The notes beneath the pieces are model-generated. The model saw only the letters and a list, made by a program, of their open reading frames with translations. It was not told where the DNA came from and ran no database searches. The position numbers and the translations under genes were made by a program. Below are positions 23,853 to 33,814 of a stretch of DNA of 64,000 nucleotides, in pieces. The first letter of the stretch is position 1. Every line of letters starts with the position of its first letter. Source of the stretch: Cheiracanthium punctorium (lineage: Eukaryota > Arthropoda > Arachnida > Araneae > Cheiracanthiidae); the NCBI GenBank assembly GCA_038373885.1, contig JAWZYV010012275.1, positions 186,001-250,000 of the forward strand, in the 5' to 3' direction.

Positions 23853-26286
23853 TATAACATCTTACGTGTGTTTTTTACAAAGTTTTTTATTTACTTCATG
23901 ACTAATTAGATATTATGATAAGGAAATAGATCAGAATGAATAATTTTCTATGAGAAAGGTATTTTAATTTTAATGTTTAATTTATGATATTTTCTAATAT
24001 TTGTAGCATTCACCAGAAAAATTTAATAGTTTTATTTTGTCAATATAAAACTTTTAATTGACGGCCTAATTTGTAGTGACTTCAAATGTTACCCATTTAA
24101 GAGTTGTACGGTGTTTCTATATCTAGGAGGCGGCGCTGCTCTAATCCGTCACATTTGGGACTGGGCTACAGTCGGAACGTAGAAAAAGGCGGATTATCAG
24201 AAAATATTGAAAGATGCCAATTTACAGCAAAATAAACAATCCTAGAATGCAAAAACCACTGTATGGTGTGTTCTCTACGCTAAAATCAGTACGATAAACT
24301 TCACAAAACACGTTTTTAACACTTTCCAACAAGGTTGAAAAGTATTTATGATTTCGGTCTGTCCGTCTGTCCTTGCTCTAACTCGCTTAAATATGCATCG
24401 ATTTCTACGAAATCGATATATGTTGTTCCCTTGTACTGTACCATGTACCCTATTGAAAATGGTGCATGTAGCGTTTATAGTTCTTCCACAAGAAAGCTCA
24501 AAAGATTTCCAATCTGGACCGTCATTCTTTAAAGTGTATTTAAGAGATATTCGGCTTTTTCAAATGAAACAAAATTGATGTACTATGCTATTAAGGATTA
24601 CAAGATACAGTTCTCCATCGAAAATTGTGTCGGTATCATTAATAGGCTTAATAGTTTCGTCTACAGGAGCACTCAAAAATTCCAATGCATTACGCTCAAT
24701 GGCAGTTTAGAGACACTCATCTATTTAAAGCACAATGCAGCATCCTACTATTATATAATTAGTTAATGATCTAACGACGATTGCATGCTCCCGCAAAAGT
24801 TGCTTCAAAAGTCGCCAATATTGGCGAGTTTTGCGATAAATGGCCAAACTGGTTGCGATTTTTTTTTCTTCCGAAAATTGAACTCTGCGATTTTTTCATT
24901 ATTTGACCGGAAATCAAAAATAGCTAATGTGATATTATTAAGCAATGCCGATTTAATGGGAATTTAGAAAATTCGTTACTCGCGCTCGAATCAACTGATT
25001 TAGTCAGTTTTGTTGCTTTAAAATAAAGGGAAGGGCTATCTGCCTAGGAGGGAGGCGGTTGCGTTGGTCGGAGGAAGTTTTACGGGTTTCTAATGCATTA
25101 ACCGATTTACATGCAACAAAATTGCAAACATTGATTTTTTAGCCTGTGGAAAATTAATTTTAGACTGCTAACCCTTAAAAATACAAATTTCTTGTTCTCT
25201 GCGTTCGTGCGATACCGTTATTTTGTATAAGAGGAATACATATTTACATTTTCTTCTTTTCTGCGAGATTGAGAGGTGTTTAAGATTTCGATTTTTCTGT
25301 CCATTCTTCTGTCCACCGGTCCGTGCTCTAACTGCCATAAATATACACCGATTAGTGCGGAAATTATGTATGTTTTTTTTCTATGTATGGTGCCATGTAC
25401 CTATTGAAAATGATGTATGTAGAATTTATAGTTCTTTTACAGGAGCCAAAAGAAAAGAAAATCAATTCACCACGCTATATGGTCAGTCATTCTTAAAAGC
25501 GTATTTTAGAAGTATTTGGTTTTTTTCAACGAAAGCAAATGTTGATTTGTATGATAAGGTTCATAAAATAATGTTATCCACTGAAGATAATGCTTGTGTA
25601 ATAAATAGTTCTTCTACAGAGACACTCCAAAGAATTTCAACATATTACGATCTACAGCTGTTGAGATACATTACTGTATTTCAAGCGCAGTACAATAGGT
25701 ACAAAAGTGTTTATAAGTGTATCGCCGAAATCTCGCCAGATTTTAGGACAATAAATCGTCAAATTTGGCTCAAAAATGACGTTGTGTCGGAAAGTGTTTT
25801 ATAACCGATGCGTTCGGCATGATTTATCTTTCTTGTTAATTTTGGGGAAAAAGAGCAAAACTGTATGTATTTACTGTGCATATGTATGTAATGTGGGTGG
25901 TGAGTCACCGAGTCGGGACAAAGTTCGACTCGAGCACGGACGGATCAATCGGAGTGACGGACGAGCCGAAGGCGGACGAGACGAGACGAGACGAGACCAG
26001 ACGCTGGTGGTGGTGGTGGGGGGGAAGCAAGATTGCTCCCTGACGATTTGGCATGTAGTCGGACTGCACCACAGTAATCGGTTTCTCCCACTGGTGTCAG
26101 GGGCGGGACTAGGGTATATGTCTCCCCCTGCAAACGTAAAAAAAAGGCACCCTTTTATGCTCTAGATCACGTTTTTCCGAGTTTTTGAGTTCGAAATGGC
26201 TAACCGATTGTGGTGCTTCCCTTACTTATCGTGTCGGGTCCCACCTGATTAATCCTATAAAATAATTACAACGTTTTGCTGGAATA

Positions 26287-26418
26287 ATGAGTCCAGAACT
26301 TACTGAAGAACTCGTGCAGTTACATGGAAAATTTGAAGAACACTGGGTGACAACAAAACTTAAAATTTGCTGCAAAGCAAGATTAATGGATGACTACTTC
26401 AGTCCAGATTCATCATGA
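26287..26418 (+). CDS. Unrecognised 43-codon ORF, possible exon or fragment
   Basis: ATG to TGA, reading MSPELTEELVQLHGKFEEHW and ending in MDDYFSPDSS. The composition looks protein-like (mixed charged and hydrophobic residues, no low complexity), unlike the surrounding AT-rich DNA. There is an in-frame stop shortly upstream and no convincing splice site. I do not recognise a family. It lies on the opposite strand to the urease inside its intron 1, and could be chance or a degraded retrocopy. Confidence 0.2.
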   Translation: MSPELTEELVQLHGKFEEHWVTTKLKICCKARLMDDYFSPDSS

Positions 26419-27287
26419 ACCACTCATTTTTACTCCTTATGTAATAACATTATTCTTTTCTTTGGTAACAAAATTAGTACGGTGTACGGATACCGTAGTA
26501 GTTATGTGTGAAATTCAAAGCCCTTAATACATACCTAGACGATGCAAAATGTTTTACTGCAGTAATAATTTGAGTTTCATAATTAAATTAATTTGTCTCT
26601 GTACTGCAAGCACCTTGTATTACTTATATTACATGTACTATAGAATGTACAATTACGTATATGGTGAAATACAAAAATAAAAAAGTATATTACCCTTGGT
26701 AAGGTCCCACCAGTTTAAGGTGACTACGAAAACGGACACCCACTGGGTGGTCAACTTAGTATGTTTCACTATTCTGTTTGCACTACCCAAATGTTGATGT
26801 TCACTGGGCGTGGTGTTAGCCTGTCGGGTTTGCATCCCAGCTGTTTAGCCACCCCTCTATCCAGTCATCCGCTATTTCTTTTTACTCGGATACTAGAGTT
26901 ACTCATTTTCGTTGTATTGTTACTTGAGTACACCTAAATATTTCTAGTTATACTGTTTGTACTGCTGCTGCCCTATGTTAATTGCCGTTATTGTTCAGAG
27001 GGCTTGGTGTTGCTGTCTCCGGTGATGTATCTCGGGTGTTTAGCCGCACCTCCTACCAGCAGCCATTACTTTACTCCGATACTATTTAAATGCCGTTTGT
27101 CCGTCTCGGTTGTCTAATAATACTTAAAATAAAAAATATGTGTAAACTACTATTCATGACAAAGTATAAACAACCAATTATGAAAATAAAATTATTCCGT
27201 TGTACAAAATTGCTCGAAATTAATTTAAAAAAAACAGAATTCAACACTAAGATTAAAAGATTATTATTACATATATTAATCATATTA

Positions 27288-28365
27288 TCTATATAAATAA
27301 AATTAAACTTTTGACCGTACATTTCTTGGAATTCAAAAATTTTGCAATTTCTATCCGTTTCAAGCACCTGGGAATCCGGTGCGACCCTCAAAAAAAAGTT
27401 CGTCTGTCTGTCTTTCTGTCATTCTGTCCGTGACGCTTTTTTTGTTCAAGCATCACGTGAAAACGATGGAAGCGAATGATATGAAATTGGGTGTCATGAT
27501 AGGTGGTCACTCAACTTAAAACATAGGCGATCCGTTTTTGAGATTTTGCGAAAATAGTTTCAAACTGCAAAGGTGAAACGATAGGTGGTCACTCACCTTA
27601 AACTAAACTATAAGCATCTAATTAAAAAAAATCGACCAGATTTCGATATTTTGCGAAAATCGTTTAAAACTGAATGAATCTTTGTTCACGCATTACGTAA
27701 TAACGACTAAAGCGAATTATATGAAATTTGGTCACATATGATAGATGGTTGCTCAAAATAAGCTATATGTGTCCAATTTTTTATTAGATTTTGAGATTTT
27801 GTGAAAATTCTCTCAAAATACGTTTACATTTCTTCAATAATCACGTAATAACGACTCATACGAATGATACGAAATTTGGTGATGTGATATGTAGTTGCTA
27901 ATCTTAATTCATAGGCGTTGAATTTTTAAAATATTTTGATTACATTTTGAGATTTTGTGAAAATCGTTTTAAAATTCTGAAGTTTTGTTAAAGCATCACG
28001 AAATAAAGACTGCAGGGAATGAAACGAAATTGGGTGATAGGATAGGTTGTCACTCAACTTAAATTCTAGGCTTCAAATTTTACAAAAATATGGATTAGAT
28101 TTTGAGATTTTGCGAAAATTATTTCAATATGCTTAAATATTCGTTTGTGCATCACATAATTACGACTAAAGCGATAGAAATAATATTACTTAGTTACTCT
28201 CTAATGTGTAATATTTTAACAATACATAAAAATTATAACTTCGCTTTCTTTCCTTTGGCAACATACTACATCCATTCAGTGTACTCCTACAATGCTGACA
28301 AAAGTTCTTGCTTTTTGGAAATTTGCATTCAGTACTAACCCGTCAACGACGGGTACTTCAGCTAG
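27288..28365 (+). mobile_element. Helitron H1, copy 1 (1,078 bp)
   Basis: Starts TCTATATAAATAAAATT after host A and ends with the hairpin CCCGTCAACGACGGG, TACTTCAG and CTAG before host T. The body holds about five degenerate units of about 155 bp (ATCACGTAAAAACGAC..., GATTTTGCGAAAATCGTTT). There is no Rep/helicase gene, so it is non-autonomous. Confidence 0.85.
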
Positions 28366-28600
28366 TATTGTTATATACACTGCTCAAAACAATTAAAGGA
28401 TATTGCGCTTTTAGGTGGATCTTGTGGCTGGGAAACTTTTAAGCTGATTGATACATGGTCGACAGACGTAGTAGGTTATATGAGAATAAATTACACATGT
28501 TTGGCAGAAAAAAATGCATTTTATTGCGCATTTGTGTAGAAAAGGAGAAAAACACAATTTGTGCATATGTAAAAAAAAAGAATAAGAAAAAGTGTTTTCT

Positions 28601-29710
28601 TCAAATGAAATCATTTTCAGTTGGGGGTATGGACGGCCAGCACGTTGAACACCTTTGAGGCATTGAGTCAATGAGGCTATTAATCCCGAGTTGGGGTATT
28701 CTGTCCCACTCTTCCAGAAGAGCTCTTTGCAGTTCTTGGAGAGTTTGTGGGGGTGGTTAGCGGCCAGCAGCTCGTCTTCCTAGAGCGTCCCAAACGTTCT
28801 CTATTGGATTCATGTCTGGAGAACACGCTGGCCATTCCATTCGTACGATTCCTTCCTCGAAAAGGAAATCCTCCACCAGGTTAGCACGATGTGGCATGTA
28901 GTTTTCGTCCATTAAAAGGAAGTCATCTCCGATTGCTGCAGCGTAAGGGACTACAATAGGTCTGAGGATCTAATCTCTATATCGGCGACCAGTCAGAGGT
29001 CCATCTCGAATGATGTAGAGGTCTGTGCGCCCGTCAATGGAGATGCGACCATACACCAACACTCCCCCACTGCCAAAGCTGACACTTTCGTGCACGAACG
29101 CAGGATTATTCCTACTGCCACGGTCTCCCCCACTGCCAAAGCTGACACTTTCGTGCACGAACGCAGGATTATTCCTACTGCCACGGTCCCTCCAGATGAA
29201 AATACGCCTATTATCAGGATGAACTGAAAAACGGGACTCGTCAGAAAAAAGAACATTGCTCCATTCATTTCTCCTCCAGTTCACATGCTCTGTTGCCCAC
29301 TCCCTGCGGTCGCGACGATGCCTTGATGTTAGTCTAACACATACCATCGGTCGGCGAGCATACAGACCTACACCATGGAGTCGGTTTCGGAGAGTCTGAG
29401 TTGAAACCGTGGTGCCAGTAGCCGAGCGAAGGTGTTGTTGGAGAAGAGTAGCGTTAATATTCCGGTGACTCCGAGCCGTTAACACTAAATAACGATCTTC
29501 GTTGGGCGTTGTGTCCCGTCTACGACCTTGCCCTGGTCTTCGGCCTGCACTTCCAGTCGCCAAAAACCAGTTCCAGATCCTGGAAGTCACACTTTGTGAC
29601 ACTCCAATGGCTTGCGCTACTTCGGCTTGAGTTTGCCCCCCTTCTAACCTAACTAAAACTCTCCAAGCTTCTAAATCGGTTAAACGACTTCGCTGAGACA
29701 TCATACTCAT
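28601..29710 (-). pseudogene. Tc1 transposase, near-complete, two in-frame stops (copy B)
   Basis: DDE/D transposase read in one frame over 369 codons. The paired N-terminal HTH domains (LTDLEAWRVLVRLEGG, QAEVAQAIGVSQSVTSRIW) are followed by the GRP-type hook (GRRPGQGRRRDTTPNEDRYL), then the catalytic LFSDESRF, the MDENYMPHRA block (the family has an Asn after the Asp-Asp/Glu) and ACSPDMNPIENVWD with the third acidic residue. Only two nonsense codons break it (28970-28972 and 28757-28759), plus a 21-codon in-frame tandem duplication (29062-29187) between the first and second catalytic residues. The intact length and TIRs suggest recent activity. The present copy should be dead. Confidence 0.92.
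29062..29187. repeat. 63-bp perfect tandem duplication in Tc1 copy B
   Basis: Units 29062-29124 and 29125-29187 are identical or nearly so, and duplicate DRGSRNNPAFVHESVSFGSG in frame. A single-copy state is expected in relatives. Confidence 0.95.
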
Positions 29711-29986
29711 CGAAACAAAGCAGTCACTGAATGCCGATAATCCTTGGCTTCACTGTCTTTTATTCAGTTGAAAGTCCAATTTCATTCGCTGCCACTGAAG
29801 CGACGTTTTTGACGTCGAACTCAAAATTGGCATACTCCACAGTTTGAAAATCAGAAAAATTTGCATTGTGATTCTCTTCTTCCATTTTCGGCAAAAAATA
29901 ATTTCGCTTATATCTTTATTTTATATAAAACTTACAATATCCCTTAGTTGTTTGGAGCAGTGTATTTAAATAATATAATTAATATA

Positions 29987-30987
29987 GCTATATAAATAAA
30001 ATTAGACTATACATTTCTTGGAATTCAAAAATTTTGCGATTTCTATCCGTTTCAAGCACCTAAGAATCCGGTGCGACTCCCCCAAAAACTTTGTCTGTCT
30101 GTAGCTCTGTAATTCTGTCCACGACGCTTTTTTAGTTCAAGCATCACGTAAAAACGACTGAAGCGAATGATATGAAAATTGGTGTCATGACAGGTGGTCA
30201 CTCAACTTAAAATCTTTGCATAGGCGTCGAATGTTTAAAACATCTTGATTGGATTTTGATATTTTGCGAAAATCCATTCAAATTGCGTAAATTTGTGTTC
30301 GAGCATCACGTATAAACGACAGAAGCAATTGAAGTGAAATTTGGTATCATAATTGGTGGTCACTCATCTTAAAACATAGGCGTCAAATTAAAAAAAAAAA
30401 TCTTGATTAGATTTTTAGATTTCGCGAAAATCGTTTTAAACTGCGTAAATTCGTGTTCGAGCATCACGTAAAAACGACTGAAGCGATTGAAATGGAATTT
30501 GCTATCATGATAGGTGATAATTCAACTTGAAACACTGGCGTCAAATTTTTAATAAGATCTTGATTAATTTTAAGATTTTGCGAAAATCGTTTCAAACTGC
30601 GTAAATTTGTGTTCGCACATCACGTAATAACTGCAAAGGTGAAAAAATGATATTTGGTGACATGATAGGGTGGCACTCAACTTAAATTCTAATCTTCCAA
30701 TTTTTCAAAAATATTCATTAGATTTTTGGATTTTGCGAAAATCATTTCAACATGTGTAAATATTCGTTCGCCCACCACATAATTACGACTAAAGCGAATG
30801 AAATTATATTACTTAGTTACTCTCTCTCTATCCTGTAATATTTTAACAATACATAAAAATTATAACTTCGCTTTCTTTGGCAACATACTACATGCATTCT
30901 GTGTACTCCTACAACGCTGACGAAAGTTCTTGCTTTTTGGAAATTTGCATTCAGTACTAACCCGTCAACGACGGGTACTTCAGCTAG
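29987..30987 (+). mobile_element. Helitron H1, copy 2 (about 1.0 kb)
   Basis: Starts GCTATATAAATAAAATTAG (TC mutated to GC) and ends with the same hairpin plus CTAG. About five internal units of about 155 bp. It is separated from copy 1 by Tc1 copy B. Confidence 0.82.
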
Positions 30988-32106
30988 ACTGTATCAATAC
31001 AAGAAGATGTAACTTAAAAATGATTAATTAGATGTTTAAAGAATGTTTAATTAATTTAAATACCACTACTAGAATCTCATCCCATACCATATTTATTTTA
31101 TTTTTCTTTTTAAAGTTTTAACTACTTAACGGCCGGATTATTTTCGAAAAAACATGAAAGTACCTATTTTTTTATTCCATAAATATTATATAACATTAAG
31201 TGAATGTACAATATATGCATTCATTTTAAGGTTTTGGATATTTTTATTTTAAAAAATTCCCGTGCATAAGAATTGAAATGTTCTTATCTTTCTGGCGCAT
31301 AACTTTTCAACTTTCCAGCCCGGAAATGTCACGGGTGTAAGACGGAAGGATTTAACCTCACAAGTAGTCCATTCGAAAGAGCATGAAAATTGTAAGTCTG
31401 CCTTAAGGTGTATATCGAAGGAAAAAAACCCTGTGCTTAGTGTTGCTCCACAAATTGAAGTAAACTAAAAGCACCATGGTCTCCAAAAAATTCCAGATAG
31501 TTCTTCATAAGCTGCTTTACACACTGCAATAAGCGAAAAATCTTTGGCTTTTGTGAAATTTTCAGGAAAAATTCTTAAACATTTAAAGAGCTGCAAGATT
31601 TTTCGAAGAGTGACACGTTTTGCGAAAATTTCCGAATTCGAAGAATTTTTTCTAAAAGTTTTGAAACTGATACAGATTGATCGTTTATTTCGGTATGTAG
31701 TACAGCTTGTAAAGAGGCAGTTTCAAAATTTAGAAGTGCCTGGCATAATTAGTTTATTTGCACTTATGTACCAAAATCACATGATTTTTTCGAACACCGC
31801 CGTTAAGCAAGAGCAGGAAGCTGCATCCACACTTGACAATGCGTCTGAAACACCACCAGGCTCTTCTTGGAACATACCTGACATCAGTCAAGTTTTTTTA
31901 ATAGGTTAATTTTAACTCTTTAGAAAATGTTAAAAGCAATATTATATAATTTTATCCTTTTTAAAACTATTTTTGTTTTCTGGTTGTTGTATTTTTTTCC
32001 CGAAAAAAAAATTCTTTCTCTGAAAAACTTTTTTAATCCTAATTTATTATAAAAAGGATTCGTAAGAAAATTTTCGGATTTCCTCATACTCCTCCAGCAT
32101 TATGTA

Positions 32107-32881
32107 CATGGTGGTTATAACTAAACTTCCCGTAGTAACAGAGCTCTAAACCTAAAACGGGCGAACGGATTGTAAACAAAATTAGAACATATTGGCTATA
32201 CATGATATGTAGGGAATGCAATGAATTAAGATAAAGTATTAAACCTGATAGTGCTTATAAATTTACTTTCTCCAACTTTTCTCTATTAAAATTATTTTTT
32301 ATTTGAATGAAATGTCAATCCCGCGGGATCCCGCAATCTCGTGCAGGATTGACATTTCACTCCAATAAAAATTAATTTTAATAGATAAAAGTACGAAAAA
32401 GTAAGTTTATAAGCACTATCAGGTTTAATACTTTATCTTAATTCATAATTAAAACAATACCTTACATAAATATGAAAAATATAGCCATGATATTGTAATC
32501 CCGCAAAAGCGTAATTGCACCCTAATAATATGCGCTCAAAGAATTTCGAAAAAAAATTTAACTCAAAAATGTCCACTAGGTGGCGTTTTGCATGAAAATC
32601 GGCAAATTTAATAATGTAAATGGCTAATTCGAAATATACAAACAATTTTAATATTTATTCAATAGTTTTGGGGCATTTATTCACTCATTTGGGTAATATT
32701 TGAGCTCATTTCACCATGCAAAGTGCATCGAGTAAACATTTTTTTAACTAAACGTTCTGAAAAACTCACTTTGAGTGCATTTCTTGTACAGTTCATATGC
32801 CAAATTGGGTAGCAATCTGCTTGCTCACCGGTTACAGCTGCAGAATGCTGTTATAGGGGAAGTTTGATTATAACTACCCTG
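32107..32881. mobile_element. mariner-type MITE M1, copy 2, TA-flanked, interrupted
   Basis: Ends CATGGTGGTTATAACT and AACTACCCTG with TA outside on both sides. Split by the foldback insertion at 32210-32527. Confidence 0.72.
32210..32527. mobile_element. Foldback insertion with about 99-bp arms
   Basis: Arms 32223-32321 and 32346-32444 are near-perfect inverted repeats around a GC-rich 24-bp centre. It is flanked by ATATG on both sides (32205-32209 and 32528-32532). MITE copy 1 shows the empty site. No ORF. Confidence 0.75.
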
Positions 32882-33078
32882 TAGTTGACGCCTATGCAAG
32901 CACCTATGTTTCAAATTCATTCACTTGCTGCGCTGCAACTCTGTTTTTCCTCTGATATAAATTTTTTAAAAAGTTATTAGATTAATTCTTCAATTATAAA
33001 TAAGCTGCTGTACCTACTATTGAGGATGAAGTAGAACCTCTCTAATCACTAGATATAGAAAGCCTTACAACTCCTGCG

Positions 33079-33413
33079 ACACCAAGCTTTGATGACGTCG
33101 TTTGGCCTGGATTAAAAATTATTTTCACAAAATAAAGCTATGAAAAAATTCTGGTGAATTTATCCATGAATAGAGTGTTTTAATAATTTGAAATAAAAAA
33201 TATAATTTTACGACAAATGTCAGCTTTTAACCATGACTAATTAGATAATATGATAAAGATATAGATCAGAATGAATAATTTTCTATGAGAAAGGTATTTT
33301 AATTTTAATGTTTAATTTATGATATTTTCTAATATTTGTAGCATCTTAATAATTGTAGCATATTTGTACCAGAAATTTTTAATAGTTTTATTTTGTCAAA
33401 GTAAAACTTTTAA
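33079..33413. repeat. R1 MITE copy C, uninterrupted
   Basis: Complete R1 from TGATGACGTCGTTTGGCCTG to GTTTTATTTTGTCAAAGTAA. It supplies the empty site for the Penelope insertion in copy B. A Penelope 3' fragment begins immediately at its right end. Confidence 0.8.
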
Positions 33414-33778
33414 ATTAAATAAAAATCTTTGTAAAAAACACACATAAGAAGTAAAAGGAAAGAGGATACGAGTTTCGTTCAAAAATTGTTTTTAACTTCT
33501 TCAGTCCAAGCCCTTCGACGTAAAGAACACAGGGAACTGAAAAGAGAAAAACAAGCAAGATGTTGCCACAAGGGGCAAAGAAAAGTCGAACAAAACCACG
33601 GAAAGGGGAGGAAAAAAAAATTAAAAAGGGGGACAAAAAGGAAAGGAAAGAAGCACAAAAAATACAGAAATAAAAAAGGAATAAAGAAAAATAATAAAAA
33701 AGGGAACACACAAGTACAAACATACACACAAAAAAGAGAAAACAGAACAAACAAACAAAAAACAAATAGCACACGTTT
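33414..33778 (-). mobile_element. Penelope-like 3'UTR fragment with decayed hammerhead
   Basis: Matches the 3' tail of the dimer on the minus strand (GTCCAAGCCCTTCG, GTTGCCACAAGGGGCAAAGA) and stops before the endonuclease. The hammerhead core reads CTGAAGA (33504-33498) instead of CTGATGA, and the stem III side is TCGTA, so it is probably inactive. Confidence 0.8.
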
Positions 33779-33814
33779 TTTTTACACTACACACACGTTG
33801 TTTCACACTACACT

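Larger units (their letters stand above)
21434..23896. mobile_element. Penelope-like retroelement, palindromic head-to-head dimer
   Basis: 2,463-bp insertion flanked by a 9-bp direct duplication CATGACTAA (21425-21433 and 23897-23905). The left arm (21434-22653, minus orientation) and the right arm (22704-about 23890, plus orientation) are nearly identical inverted copies of the 3' part of one element: the end of the reverse transcriptase, a linker, a GIY-YIG endonuclease, an AT-rich 3'UTR and a hammerhead ribozyme. They meet at a unique 50-bp centre that belongs to the left arm's reverse transcriptase frame. Both outer ends are element 3' ends. The left arm carries about 45 bp of extra tail (GAAAAAACACTCAAAATACT), also seen at 42960. 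Confidence 0.88.
21285..24137. repeat. R1 MITE copy B, split by the Penelope-like insertion
   Basis: The R1 sequence at 21285-21433 continues at 23897-24137. The uninterrupted copy at 33079-33413 reads straight through ACCATGACTAATTAG, which proves that 21434-23896 is an insertion. R1 ends are TIR-like and contain the small palindrome TTTTACTTTCACAAAGTAAA. Confidence 0.85.
28378..29962 (-). mobile_element. Tc1-like element B, full length (1,585 bp)
   Basis: Terminal inverted repeats of at least 27 bp (CACTGCTCAAAACAATTAAA on the left, inverse on the right) are flanked by TA (28376-28377 and 29963-29964). It sits in the 40-bp gap between Helitron copies 1 and 2. Confidence 0.92.
31305..33098. 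repeat. R4 block, copy 2
   Basis: Second copy of the block at 20195-21290. The 400 bp at 31407-31805 are absent from copy 1, and its M1 MITE is interrupted at 32210-32527. An open frame across 31544-31909 is not conserved in copy 1. Confidence 0.75.

Noticed and set aside
25223..25804. 193-codon open frame
   Set aside because: It is the longest plus-strand frame without repeats in its text, but it overlaps dispersed repeat R2 and the corresponding sequence in other R2 copies is full of stops.
25900..26040. GC-rich stretch with GACGA repeats, considered as a CpG promoter or rDNA spacer
   Set aside because: No transcription unit, core promoter motif or rRNA homology visible; a short simple repeat explains it.
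28102..28338. 78-codon ORF, with a same-length partner at 35464-35700
   Set aside because: Both lie at the 3' end of similar Helitron copies; copy 2 (about 30740-30965) loses the frame, so similarity reflects copy identity and not coding selection.
31544..31909. 121-codon open frame in R4 copy 2
   Set aside because: Most of it lies in the 400 bp missing from R4 copy 1, and where both copies exist the frame is not kept. No family recognised.
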